Positions 1 to 12,099 of a DNA stretch of 64,000 bases are shown here, piece after piece. How positions within the stretch are numbered: the first letter of the stretch is position 1; the number at the start of each line of letters is the position of its first letter. Under the pieces are notes generated by a model. That model ran no database searches and was not told where the DNA came from. It saw only the letters and a program-made list of their open reading frames with translations. Source of the stretch: Tamarix chinensis (lineage: Eukaryota > Streptophyta > Magnoliopsida > Caryophyllales > Tamaricaceae); NCBI GenBank assembly GCA_030549775.1, contig CM060174.1, forward strand, positions 47,162,707 to 47,226,706. Reading direction: 5' to 3'. Made by a program: the position numbers and the translations under genes.

Positions 1-895
1 AGGGGCTCAAAAAATGGGTAGGAAAGAGGCTAGTGAGGAGAAGAAAAAGGAGAGAAAGAAGAAGGAATAGGTGGCTGATCGGATGGTAGGGTGTAGGGTG
101 GCAGGGAGAGGGAAGGGAAGAAGAGGAAAGGAAAGCGATGTGTGATGGGGGTGTCGGACTGGTTTGGTCTAAAATGGTGAAAAAGGAACAGGGGAGAGAG
201 AGGGGGAGGGTTGTAGTGGTGGTAGGGAGAGGTAGCAGGGCGGTGGATGGGCATGCTTGGGGTGGCAGGCATGGCGATGAAGATAGTCAGGGCACCTTGG
301 TTGGGGCATAAAAGAAGAAAGAAAGGAAGGGGAGGGGGCAATAGGCTGTTCGGGAAAAAAAGGGAGGAATTGGGTCTATCTGGGTAGGAGGGGGATAGGA
401 AAAAGAAAGAAGTGGAGCTCAACTGGGCCATGCGGGAGAGGAAGGAAGGAAGGGAGAGGGGGAGATAGGTCAGTGGCCTAGGTGCGTAGGGGAGGGGGAG
501 GCAGGCCAGCCTAGCGGCCTGAAGGAGGAAAAAGGAAAAAGAAAGAAAGGAGGAAAAAGGAGAAAAAGGAGAAAGAAAAGAAAAAAGGGGAAAAGGAAAA
601 GGAAAAATAGGGGAAATTAGAATTATTTAATTTATAAAATAATAGAATATAATATTTTTGGAAAATAAATTTATTTAAGAATTTAATTTAATATAATTAA
701 ATATATGGGTTTAAAAAGGATAATTTTAGTAAAATGTTGGTTTGGAAAATTATTTAAATAAAAAATATTTATGTTAATTTATTAAATGTTCCTATCCAAA
801 TTTATATACTCAAAAATCCATAAAATAATTAAATTAAATAATTTTAAAAGCTATTTATTAAATTATGGGTTTTTAAAAAATTTTGAGGGATTACA
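1..895 (-). mobile_element. Family A-type LTR, truncated by window edge
   Basis: This is the U3 end of a long LTR in minus sense, cut by the left edge of the window. It has the same order of parts as the right ends of the two complete family A LTRs (8804-13729 and 20781-25232): a G-rich stretch, a purine-only stretch (about 500-610), then a very AT-rich tract, ending in GGGATTACA at 887-895. The 133-residue reading frame on the minus strand (30-431) is low-complexity, rich in Pro, Leu, Phe and Ser, and is not taken as a gene. CpG is scarcer than in the two intact copies, which suggests an older insertion. Confidence 0.6.
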
Positions 896-1185
896 CAAAC
901 AACATGTATTTCCTTGCATATTCCTCTTTTCAAGATTTTGACTTTAGATCAACAATACATTTCCACTTCTTTCCTACGTATTAAATCTGAAAATATTTTT
1001 GAGAATTGTGTTTTTACATTTTGATGAGTTTTAAGAGCTTGAAGAGTTGATTTGATTTTGTGAAATGCAAGTGTTTGAAAAATATTTACTAAGAAAAGGA
1101 TCTCATTTTTTCTTATCACTTCTACTAAGTGTGTTTATATGTGTTGATTGCTTGAGTAAAAGCAACAAGTCAAGCTTAGGGGAGT
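896..1185 (+). mobile_element. 3' internal end of an Athila-like element, with polypurine tract
   Basis: Non-coding 3' end of an element in plus sense. It ends in a polypurine tract, AAGCTTAGGGGAGT (1172-1185), just before an LTR start. A run resembling CTTGAGTAAAAGCAACAAG precedes it, a signature common just upstream of the 3' LTR in Athila/Tat-type plant elements. Element E in this window has the same arrangement (CTTGAGGACAAGCAAG before 46651). No coding sequence is visible. Confidence 0.55.
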
Positions 1186-1812
1186 TGATAGGCATGAGAT
1201 ATGTTAATCATAGGGAGTTTAACATGAATATTTAGAGTTATGTGATTATTTTTTTTTCATAATTTAATCCACTTATTCTTGCTTACTTTTCTTGATCAGA
1301 TTTTATAGATATTTAAAGAAAATGGGATCAAATGGAGCTAATACACAATAGCATGATCAAAATGGAAGCAAACATAAGTGCTAAAAGTATAAAAAGGAAT
1401 AAAGAATTTCAAATCTAACCATTATGCAATATGAATTTAAAAAATTTTTAATATGAAAATTTTAGACAATTTTATTATATTTATAACACATAAAAAATTA
1501 GCTCAATATGAAGTTAAAAAAAAAGTTATGGTTGAAAAACAAAATATTAGAAATTTGAAGTAGTGCCTGTCAACACAACCTAGCCTTTTTTATTTACATG
1601 GTTGTGTTGATAGTTGGTCCTATATTTATAATGTTGTTTTTTTCATTCAATTCAAGGATAAAAATAAACTAGATAAATGGAAGGTAATATTGGGAGCAAT
1701 AACGAGACACACACAATATTGCAATAATAAGAATTATAGAATAAGGGTCCCTCACTCCCTTATTCTTCCTAACCCTCCGGATGTCGCTCATTAAAACCAT
1801 TTAACGACTACA
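1186..1812 (+). mobile_element. Partial 3' LTR, same family as element F
   Basis: The LTR begins TGATAGGCATGAG directly after the polypurine tract and aligns with the reverse complement of the F LTRs (39440-40872 and 51714-53140). Shared landmarks are AAAGAAAATGGGATCAAA near 1315-1335, the CAACACAACC...TTTACATGG segment near 1570-1600, and the AATATTGGGAGCA segment near 1688. Similarity fades after about 1710, where the minus-sense LTR that follows appears to interrupt it. The exact junction is uncertain. Confidence 0.6.
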
Positions 1813-4800
1813 TGTAGTGCCCATACTCATCTAAAAAATTATAGTACTTGTACAACATCCTTATACCAAGTATATTGCAACGCCACTAAAGAGGTATCAT
1901 GCCAACAATTTACATAAACATATAATAGTTGAAACTTGTTTAAAATTCAAGAACGCATACCATAACAATATACGATAATTCTACTATAACATATGTATCA
2001 CCAATCTCTCATCTTGGATTGTGAAGGTACTCAAATATTTAACAAACATATCAAAAAATAATAATGAATAAGGTAGAAACTAATTCTCTATCAATCAACC
2101 ATACCATAACATTTCCAAATACCATCAATAAAAGTGACTTTATTATTATTTAGTTTACTTGAGGGAAAATATTATCAACTTGAGGACACTATCATACATG
2201 TAGTCATATTAGCATACATATGTAGATACTTTAGGATCTAGGTACATAGACATAAACCTAGTCGTACTAGTGCACAAAGGTGATATAACTCCTAAAAATT
2301 TACAACAAAAAAATTTATTTAGTGGAAGCATAACAATAAGATAATACGGTTTTACTACTGTACTCAACATAAGCTTAGGTTTCTATAGAATCCTTACATT
2401 AGATAAAAGGAAAAACATTGAGAACTTAAAATATGATAAACAGAGAATGTGATAAATTCTATAAACTTTAATAAGCATATAGAGAATGAATCTTAGTACA
2501 ATATAACAAAATATAATATCAATTGGAATTGAGATTCTAAAAAGGTATATAAATAAAAATTGACAACAATATATCATTATATTATGCCTAATCCCAATGA
2601 TAATATGATAAATACTCTTTCGGTAAAGCATCATAAGCATTGAAGTCATCCAAAGAATCCTTAGTAACCTATATAGAGAAAAATGGGTAATCTACACTTG
2701 ACAATGAACACCACACATTAAAAGAATGATTAGTACACTATATATTAGTTAAGGTGACAAACATCCATAGTAAGGTCACAAAAAATACATAAAGTCACAT
2801 GAAAGATTAATCATGCACAATATTGAACATGGTCTATATTTCCATCATTAATATAATCTCAATCCATTTTGTTATTTATGTTAAGATTAGAGACCCCATT
2901 GTTCTTAATCTTTGGAATGGACTGAAGCATCTCTAAGGAAAAAATGCTCTTTAGCCACTATAATCACTCGATTGAACATGATCAACACCTCCTAAGAGAC
3001 TCAAATTGGTGGAATGGCTTGAACTACCTCTCAAGAAAAAATGATCTTAAACCACTCTTATTGCCTGGTGGATCGTACTCAACACCTCGATCCTAACTTA
3101 TATGATCTTTCACTTTAAGTAATTAATTCCTTATTAAACTATTTTTGTCTTGATATCATCATGTAGAAATATATATAAATATGTAAGGCACATTAAACAT
3201 AATTATAAGAAATAAACAAGGCATGAAGAACACAACTAAATGATGGTTGGGACATTTTCAAAGGAAAAAGGCCATAACTACCTTATGAAACCCTAATTTC
3301 AAAAGATAAGAATAACTTATCCCATAATACTCATTTCATGACAAAATGTTACACACCATCCTAAAATAACATTATTAATAGAATATTTGATAATAAATGT
3401 CTAACTCAAACATCTTATACATGCAATAAAGTGTCTTCCTCTAGCATTACTATTTGTAATTTAAGTCATTTTCTAATTTTATTAGACTTATGCATTTTAT
3501 ATTTACTTTTAATATTAAACATGACATATTCACAATATTTTAACACATTATCACATTTAAAATACCAAAGATTCCACAATTACCCCATATTAACAAAAAT
3601 ACCCTATATTTTTTTTACCAAAATGCCTAAAGTCTTATTTTAGATTATTATATCCTACTAAACCACCATTTGATCATAATGCTTATGAAATAATTTATAA
3701 CTCTTAATAATTGTCTTGACATAACCATTTTTCTATAGTATCATAAAAATATCCAAAACACCCTTAAGATAGTCTTAATGCTCTAACTTCCAAAAGTAGC
3801 CCGACAAATCTAACATCATTAAATTCCAACCTTAAATTTATTATATCACCATAAAAGTTAACCATAATCATTACCCACTTTCCATAATTTGTTAGCAACA
3901 CATTAAAACATTTTATATCATACTACCCTTAAGGGTTTCAAAATTAGACTTATCCCAACAATATCATACAACTGTATGTTTCTTGCATCACACTCACTTT
4001 TCATAATTCAAAACCACATTATCATACAATGAAATTATCAAAATAAAGTTATATTTATAATAATACCAGACATGATATTTCACATAATATCCAAAACCCT
4101 AACCACAACATGTATCCTTACCTAACTAACACCAATCTATAAGCACAAATAATGCCAACACGCTACCTATGAGACCAATAGAAAATCACCTGAAACCTAA
4201 GAATCATGAACGGATATAATTTAATAAAATAACTAAGGAAAATCTAAGGCAAAGAAGGGTGGAAAAATAAGTAAAACTAAAGCAAGCAATGTTGTAGGAA
4301 AATGTGGCACAATGTTGAGCTTGTTTTATGAGTGGATGGTGCAACAATAAGGTTAACAATATGGGAGATTGATGTAGCCAAGGGAAGTGATGCATCAAAG
4401 GGTGACACAACTAGGGTGGGCGTTGCATGGGAGGTTGATGTGGGTAAAGGTAGGTTGGTGTGATGTGTGGTTTGTTTGTGTGAGTTATTGTGCGGATGAT
4501 TGCAGGTTATGTGAGGTTTGGATGAAGCTTGGGGCGTGTTGTGTGAGGGGTTGACCCAAGTAGGGCCAGAGTTGTGTGGGTTTTTGATGCAGAAAAGGGT
4601 GAGTTATGTGACATTAGATAAGTTACGTAGAGCTTTACATATAATAAAATTGAAGACATTGATTGATCAAAGCATAGAGAAGTTGTGGAAAGGAAGAGGG
4701 AGTGAGAGGAGTATTTGTTAAGGCAATAGATAAAGTAAGACTAGACATAATATATAAATGCTCTTATATGGCATAACTAAAGCTAATAAAAATTAAAGGA

Positions 4801-4856
4801 ATATAACTAAAAAAAATCTAAAATAACATCAAATATCAATATAAAAAATAGTTACA
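1813..4856 (-). mobile_element. Degenerate minus-sense LTR (family A/C type)
   Basis: Probable LTR in minus sense. The left edge (TGTAGTGCCC at 1813) is followed by GCAACGCCACTAAAGAGG (about 1877), which resembles the GTATTACCGCCACACTTAG block at the start of A1 and A2. The antisense bipartite array (CCAC/GTGG units and the CTTTCACTTTAAGTAATTAA boundary motif) lies at about 2890-3130. A G-rich stretch at 4360-4720 matches the C-rich leader of the plus-sense copies. GTTACA at 4851-4856 is a plausible right edge. I found no target-site duplication, so the ends are provisional. Short reading frames here (2383-2649, 3431-3643, 4204-4410, 4518-4721) resemble no protein family. Confidence 0.5.
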
Positions 4857-5811
4857 AATGAATACAAATCATGCTACCAATCCTTAGTATGCATGAAGTC
4901 TTCACACACAGGTGTATAAAGATATTCCTAAGGCTCACATGGGTGGTGTAAGAGGTTAATTTCTTGTAGTTTATATAATAAAATTCTCTATAAAAAGAAT
5001 TGGGATGGAAAAATAGGTAGAATTGGAGGAATGCTCAATAGAGAATTCAACAAAAGAAGCATGGTCAAGGTGCTTGTGATAAGACAAGGTGTAAGATTAT
5101 AGGAGCAGGTAAATTGGTAAAGCTATGGGAGATGTCATAATAATGGCAATTTCTAGTGACAAATCTGTAGTTGAGGGGTCTTTCACGTGGTTAAGAAATC
5201 ACTAGGGGCAACTACGATAAAAGAAGAGGTCTGGGTAGAAAGGGAGGAATCACCATTTACAAAGCTAAAGACATTTCTCAAGGTCCATAGGGAATCATAT
5301 CTATTAGATATAGTGGATTAATGAGAACTAAATTGGATGTGTTGTGAGGTTTATTACTACCACAATAAGGTTGGATTTCTACTAGATTAGAAGTTGGTGC
5401 TCTAAGAAACAAGAAGAAATGAACAAGGGGAAATATAGGATATTAGGGTTCATTATCAGGGAAGAAAAATCAAAACAAAAAAAGTGAATAAGAGGGATTT
5501 TAGTTTTACACAAAGGAACATATTAAAATGAATAAGAGAATGAAGGTAGATTATGTACAATGGTACAAGACAGGTTAGTGTAAGGGAAAAGAGATAAGGT
5601 GATAGGCTAGTTGTAGGGCTTAGTGGTGATGGAACATTATCATGTAGGGGTTTTTTAGTTCCTAAGAAAATAAATAACTCAATTGGATCAAGGGTTGTTT
5701 AGCAGAGGGGAATCAACTCATGGAAATTGGTAAAGGGGGAGGCTAAATGTTACAACGATAGTTTGATTGATAACAAACTAATTTATTAGCTTCAATTTAA
5801 GGGGGTTGATG
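4857..5811 (+). mobile_element. Unrecognised internal region upstream of the family B LTR
   Basis: This sequence lies directly 5' of a plus-sense LTR and ends in a polypurine tract, so it should be the 3' end of that element's internal region. I could not recognise gag, RT or integrase in any frame. G and D have integrase within a few hundred bases of the tract, so this element may be non-autonomous, heavily rearranged or internally deleted. Confidence 0.4.
5796..5811 (+). other. Polypurine tract
   Basis: TTTAAGGGGGTTGATG-like tract touching the TG of the following LTR. Plant Ty3/gypsy elements prime plus-strand DNA synthesis at such a tract just upstream of the 3' LTR. The minus-sense counterpart in element D (55484-55498) has nearly the same sequence. 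Confidence 0.65.
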
Positions 5812-8251
5812 TGTCATACCACATCCTAAAATCTTTAAATTGTATTTATACCTATGTTGATATAAAATAAATGAGTTTTGGTTTTGAAATAGGCTTGAAA
5901 TTATAACAAAAATGTGAAATTTCAAATGCACCATTCAACTAGTTTACATAACCGATCAAATGGTTTGCTTGTTATTTTATATCTATTTATGATTTTGATT
6001 TAAATTTCTATCCAATTATTAGGAAAACTTATCATTTGATTTCAATTACACTAATAAGCATGTTTTACCATTCTAGTATTATTTTCATATTAATTAAACC
6101 ATTGCATGATTTTAATTAGCAAAAATTTCCCAAAAAGCCATATTTGGAGGCAAGCCTCCCTTCTCTTTTTCCCTTACCTCACATTCTCTCTTCTAGCAAT
6201 GATTTTTTTTTTTTACTTTATTCACTCTCTGCTAACTTGATAACCCACTTGTATACCCATCTCTTGCTACACTCAACCCCTCACCACCCCATCAATTCAT
6301 CCCTCATTTCTTATATTGAAGACACTCAACCTTATTTGTCTCATCCCCCTTTTCCTTGAGGTTTTCGATGAGCTTGAGAAAAGTTAGATATTTCAGCTTA
6401 TCTTGAAACACCCTATTATGAGTCAAAAGGTGTTGATTTATATTTCTCTTGTTCTACTGATTTTCTTAGTTTTTAATGATGTTTTGGAAGAGGATTTTTA
6501 ATGGTTTTACTTTGAATCTCCTAGGAATCAAAATTACGCTAGATAGAACATCTAGTAGAAGTTTTATGCTAGAAGAATTTCTTTGAGGTAAGGCATTCTT
6601 ATCTTTAACATAATTAAGTTTATGAGGCATATTAGGGTTCCATATGTTAGTTTTTACATGAGTATGATTTGATTTTGTTCCATTATATGAGCATATGGGT
6701 TAATCCTTGTCATGTAAATACTATTGTGTTTCCTTCTTTTTTAGCATAAAATTGATTGTTAAGCATGATTTTGTTAAGTGTGGTCTTCACCTTGTGACCA
6801 TGCGATTATGTATGTAAAGCATGTATTTTAATGTGTGGTTGGATATATAAGCATGCTAGGATTAATATGGCAAAGTGGGGTGAAAGTTTTTATGTATTTC
6901 GCAAGTTTGGATTATGTTTTACCAGGACCAATCCATTGGTTCCTAGAACTAGTCGAATGGTTGGGAGTTTTTGATTAGTTGGTCACAAGAACAGTGCATT
7001 GGTTTGGTACACCAATCAACTATTTTTGATAAATAGTCAATTGGTCAAACCCATCAACTTGTTTCCTTTTAGACCAAGATGGTTGGTTTCTGCTTAGACC
7101 CATTGATTGGTTGGACCAAACCAGTCGATTAGTTGGTCCAACCTATCAATCGGATTTTTTATAGGAAAGAATGGTTTGGTCTTTGCTTAGATTCATCAAT
7201 CGGTTAGATCAAACTAGTTGACTAGTTCTCATGAATTGTCACCTAGTGAGGTGAACAAGTCACTTGGTACTCTCGTTTTTATTTTAATCTAGGTTTGGTA
7301 CACCAAACAAGTCAAGTAGTTTGAGAATAGATCGATTGGTCCGGTTGTAAACCACCTATTTTGTTATGATTTGTTGGGTTTCTCTTTGGCCTTTTTTTTT
7401 AATTATTCCATGTATTTACAACATTATAAATATGATTTCAACCATGATTGACCTAAGTTAATATGAACCAATATGATGGTATTTGAGACTTGCTTTTTTC
7501 TTTTCAGTTTCATGTTATCCTTAAACACCCAATTAGTAAGAGGTGTTTGGCATTGTCTTTAAACACTCATTCAGCGACTTAATGCCTTGTGTGAATTTGG
7601 TGTCATGTTTAAACACTCAATTTGGTGGCTTATATGCCTTAGCTAGTGTTTAGTGTCAACACTCAAAACACCTAATTGGATTGATATGTGGATTTTGATC
7701 ATTGAATATTAGAGGCCTTCCTAGTATGCATACTTAGGGTTTGGTTTTCTTTTGTGTCCCTAGTCTAGGTATCTAAGTAAGGTGCATGTTAAAGATCCCT
7801 AATAAAAGCCCCTTGGCACTAGCTCTAGTGTGGTGGGTGATGCAGACTCAAAATTTAGCATATGCTACCTCATCTAGATGTTCAAGTAAGGTGGATGTTG
7901 AAGATCCCTAAAAAAATTGCTTTAGCCTTAATGTGATGTGGGGGTGGGAGCTGTAATCCTATGTTTGTCCTATCATGGTATATTGGCATTGCTATGATTC
8001 TATGATTATGTATTTTGGGAGAGGAAGACCCAAAATTGGCATCTAAATAGTATTATCCACATTATCATTATGATGATACATTCTTTTGTTGCTTGTTCCG
8101 TTTAGCCTTACATCAGCCATGGGTTAGGTGATAATTATACCTCTTTCATGGTTGATGTGGTGGTAAAATTCCCCTATTTTTCTTTTTATATCACTTCCAC
8201 ATTGTCTTAAAAATAAAAATTTCTAATTCAACAATTGGGGGTGTTATATGG
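5812..8251 (+). mobile_element. Family B 3' LTR (copy B1)
   Basis: The LTR starts TGTCATACCACATCC after a polypurine tract and ends near GGGGGTGTTATA. It aligns with the LTR at 25611 and with the inverted copy at 16354-19457. Family B marks are a dense cluster of degenerate inverted-repeat words such as CAATCGACTGGTT (about 6920-7350), a ladder of AAACACCCAATT-like repeats (about 7520-7680), and two repeats around AAGATCCCTAA (about 7790 and 7905). Compared with the inverted copy it appears to lack about 500 bp after 6360. The 71-residue frame at 6144-6359 has a counterpart in other copies but is only the C/T-rich leader of the LTR, not a gene. Confidence 0.7.
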
Positions 8252-8374
8252 TTTCAATTTGTATTGGTTTAGGGTAGGAGAAAAACAATAGATGAATAAG
8301 GAGAGATAGATAAAGTCATGTGAGGGGGCATAGTAAGGTTATAAGGTTGGGTTGCGGTAAAATAATCATTAGAA
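8252..8374. other. Short spacer between two LTRs
   Basis: About 120 bp between the end of the family B LTR and the start of the next LTR. Nothing recognisable. Confidence 0.4.
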
Positions 8375-8798
8375 TGATAAAGCGCTAAAATTACTAAATA
8401 ATATAAAATATATTTAAGAGTATTAAATAAAAAAATTATACCAAAATAAGATATCTTAAAACTTAAATATACTAGTCTATATTATGAACACAAAATAATA
8501 ATACACATAGTAATGGAACATCCAACCATTGAATAATGTGTATAATTATTTAAACATAATTAACCATTTTATGTTTAACTTTCCACTTTCCATTGAACTT
8601 ATTACACTTGCCACTCCCTCCCCCTTTCTTTCAACAATTTCAACCAAAACAACCCCATTTTCTTCACCACCAAGCACCAAAGCCTCCATATTTTCTTCAC
8701 CTCCTACCACCTTTATCCATTTCCTCCATTCATCCTCCTTAAGCACTAGTTGTTACTACTATTCCATCCCCTAACAATTAGTTAAAGCCACTGAAACA

Positions 8799-8803
8799 TA
8801 ACC
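8799..8803. repeat. Target-site duplication TAACC, left copy of A1
   Basis: TAACC immediately before the TG of A1. The identical TAACC is at 13730-13734, immediately after the terminal CA. Confidence 0.85.
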
Positions 8804-9481
8804 TGTAACAACCCCAAATTTACTACTGAAAATTTTTGTTTAAATCGGAAGGTTTAGCGGAAGCGAAAGGATTAAAACCATAAACTTGGGGGTATTACCG
8901 CCACACTTAGTACCAGACCGGTTCACTCCTACCGTTCCGAGACTAAGTGCTAAGGCTAAACTAAACAATCGTTAAGTAAGAATCATCAAAACATAGGTCC
9001 ATAGTTAACATAGATCATTCACGAAAACACGAGTTAACAACAGTTAGATTATCATTTAGGATTACAACTTAAGAGTACGGTTTCAAAACATGAAGCGTAG
9101 TATAAAATATAGCTAAATAAAACAAATCCAAAGGGACTAATATCTGGATCACCTACTCACTCAAGTCAAGCCTTACACCCCAAAATAGTACCCGATCATA
9201 AACGTGCACAGGAGGTCTGCTCCCCACCATCGGTGGATCATCATAGGGCCCATTCAATCAAAGTAGTATCAGTACGGGTCCAATACTGAGTAAGGGTGTA
9301 GGTGCACTAAGGCCAAGCATACAATCATACCACATAGCACACATAGCACAATCATATAAGCAACATGCGATAACCCGCAAGATAAGGCCTGAATACTTTT
9401 CCGGTGACTTATTCTTTATTCTCATTAATAATATGTTCTTTCCGCACATATTCTTCAATAGTCCATGTGAGTGCGGGAGCC

Positions 9482-9867
9482 CCACTATTATATCCGGTGG
9501 ACCGGATGTAAACACACAGGGCAGAACGCCTCTAACCACTATTATAACCGGTGGACCGGAAGTAAACACACAGGGCAGAACGCCTCTAACCACTATTCTT
9601 ACCGGTGGACCAGACTGGCCCCGACTCACATGGTGTTTTGCTGTAAGTACTTAGTATTTTCCCATGGATTAACTTATTTACTTGGGTCTGTCGAGCTGAA
9701 AACCCCCACTATTATAGCCGGTGGACCGGAAGTAAACACATAGGGCAGAACGCCTCTGACCACTATTATATCCGGTGGACCGGAACGAAACACACAGGGC
9801 AGAACGCCTCTGACCACTATTCTTAACGGTGGACCGGACAGGGTTCGGCTCAATAGTCTTTTGCTTT
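9482..9867 (-). repeat. Duplicated triplet of 54-bp repeats in A1
   Basis: Units start with CCACTATTATA at 9482, 9536 and 9590 and again at 9706, 9760 and 9814: three units of 54 bp, a spacer, then three more, offset by 224 bp. Each unit carries a CCGGTGGACCGG-like inverted repeat and the bipartite word CCAC-N11-GTGG. On the minus strand each triplet is preceded by a conserved ACTAAGTACTTA or ATTAATCACGTAAA boundary word. A2 has the same 3+3 arrangement with 49-bp units, and C2 has it in more diverged form. Confidence 0.9.
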
Positions 9868-10940
9868 ACGTGATTAATGTCTTATCCATGTCTTATTAAA
9901 TCACATTCCGCCCTTGACATGCATGTCCACAATGTTCTACTGTTTCTTTTCAAGCAGGCCCGTCCCATATGTTGAGACTCTTGCCCCCCTTTATCACACC
10001 CGAAATTCTTTCCCATAAGCCTGGAAACCCTCGTTGGACCTATGTGGCCCAACCTCTCCTTAATCACCTCACCATTATTTGTTCCTTGCCCCCACATCTC
10101 ATGCTTACCAGGTCAAACACAAGGCATCTTACTTTACACTTGAACCTCACATGCGATCGACAAAATCCTAGTTGGCCACCTCAAACCCTAATAGCTTACT
10201 TTTTCCACAAGTAATCTCTCCTCTTTATCCCAAGGTCTCTCCTTTCATATGGAAACCCATACCCACCTTTTGTATAGTGAATTCACACTCTTAACCCATA
10301 CTCCACCCCTCCTTAATCATCCGCACTTTCATACTCCCCAAGTATTCACTTTCTTATCGAAACCCTAGTTAGGCCCCTTATGCACCCTCGTACCAACCTA
10401 CGTACTATTTTCACCCCAAGTATCCAATCACTCCACAACTCTCCCATCCTCTTATTTACACCCAAATTCAACTTTTCTCACGTAAGACACACCCCCATGC
10501 AAGAGTTAGTCACCTCATGCAAACGCCCCAAGTCACCATGCAGATTTTAAGGCCCCCATGCATGGTTCCCAACTTTCATTTACTTTGGACATTCTTCTCA
10601 CTTAAAACTTCTCTCATGGATTATGAGGCACTTTGTTTAACCCCATATCCCCCTTAATGGTCTCACTTCCCATTCCCCATCTTATTATTCTTTTAGTCCC
10701 ATTTCATAGTACCGAAACCCTAGCATGCATGTCCTAGAGGGCCATATCATAACACATCATAAATATCGTACATAAACACGTCATGCTCATGTCATAGAAA
10801 GCACACACGACATACCTCAATTCCCAAGATGCGCTACACATAAGACAAGTTAACCACAAATCATACAATACACGTTTAGCATAGCATACACAACAATCAA
10901 TACATTCGGATGACACATAGCACAAGGCCATAGCTTCGTC

Positions 10941-10990
10941 CTTACCTAAGGTGACGCCGGGCTTGGAGCACGCTCCTCTAACTCCTTAGG
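10941..10990 (-). promoter_or_regulatory. Conserved block with splice-donor-like site in A1
   Basis: On the minus strand CTTAG/GTAAG (10941-10950) is a strong plant 5' splice-site match. Just upstream in minus sense lies GTGCTCCAAGCCCGG, within a block ending in a CCCTAAGGAG motif. A2 has the same arrangement at 22967-23020. Plus-sense copy C2 retains GTGCTCCAAGCC (about 29527) but not the GTAAG. It could be a leader intron donor of the element RNA; splicing itself is inference. Confidence 0.5.
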
Positions 10991-11689
10991 GCTTTGGTTG
11001 GGGTCACCTATAAAAGGGGGAAAATGCTAAGTATTAGTTTCCCCTAAAAGTACCATCAACCCTTTATTCTAGTTTAGGATTAAGGTTCTTATCCCTAGAG
11101 GGGGGTATTATACAAAGGCTAGGGTTTTTATCTTAAATTTAATATATTAAACCTTACTAGTCAAAATGTATTTATTTTTGATACTTATTATTATTCTTAT
11201 TTTATTAGACCCGTTAGTTCTAATCTTGTAGTAATAGGGTTCATGCTAACTATAGGAAAATAGCGATAGCATTAATAATAAAACTAATAATAGTGACACT
11301 AATGTTTAGTGATAGAAACCCTAGTGTTTTTAAGGTCAAGTTTATTAATGGTGTTAGGGTTGAAATAATAATAATACAGAATCACAATACTACAAGTAAA
11401 ACATTCCTAAAGGTGATAATGATAATAGTTGTATATTCTTGAATAATATAAGGGTTCAATGCTTTTGGTTACAATAATAAAGTAGTGATAGTAGTAATAA
11501 TAGTAATAACTAACAATGGTACCATAGTAATGAGGTTAGGGTTAAAGGCATTAGGGGCAATGTTAAGTGGTATGGTAATAAGGTTCAAGTACTCTTCTTA
11601 GTTAACAACCCCATGATATTCACTAGCTTTAGTTAAGTAACATTGATAAGAACAAAAGTAGTATTATTATTAGCAAAGTGATAAGGGTG

Positions 11690-11695
11690 TTAAGT

Positions 11696-11732
<37 letters not shown>

Positions 11733-12060
11733 TAATATAATAATCCTAGTAGTAATAATAATAACAATTATAACAACCAAGTAAGGTTAAGCAGCAATAA
11801 TAATAACCATACTAAGGATAATAGAAGTTATAATAATAATAATAATAATAATAATACTAATAATCATAAAAATAAAACTAAAGTTAAGTATAATAGAAGT
11901 TAGGGTTCAAAGGGATGCTAGTGTTGGTAAAAATGATAACTTTAATAACAGAGATCATAATATTAGTGATAATAATAATAATAATAAAAGTAATACTACT
12001 ACTAATAATAAAAGGAATAATAATAATGATAATAATAAGTATACTAATATTAATATTAGT
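11690..12060. repeat. AAT/ATT-rich microsatellite tract in A1
   Basis: Imperfect AAT/TTA trinucleotide repeats, longest near 11698-11745, inside the LTR. A2 has a matching tract at about 23100-23660, so the tract is ancestral to the family rather than a private expansion. Confidence 0.75.
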
Positions 12061-12099
12061 TAAACTTAGTAGTAGCTATATAAAAATAAAGGTTAAGGT

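Noticed and set aside
9258..9629. Frames with repeated GGPDV/GRTPL words
   Set aside because: The repeats come from the 54-bp DNA array, open in several phases on both strands; no start or protein family supports coding.
9482..9867. CRISPR-like array of regular repeats
   Set aside because: The repeats are contiguous tandem units without unique spacers, and the sequence is from a plant genome.
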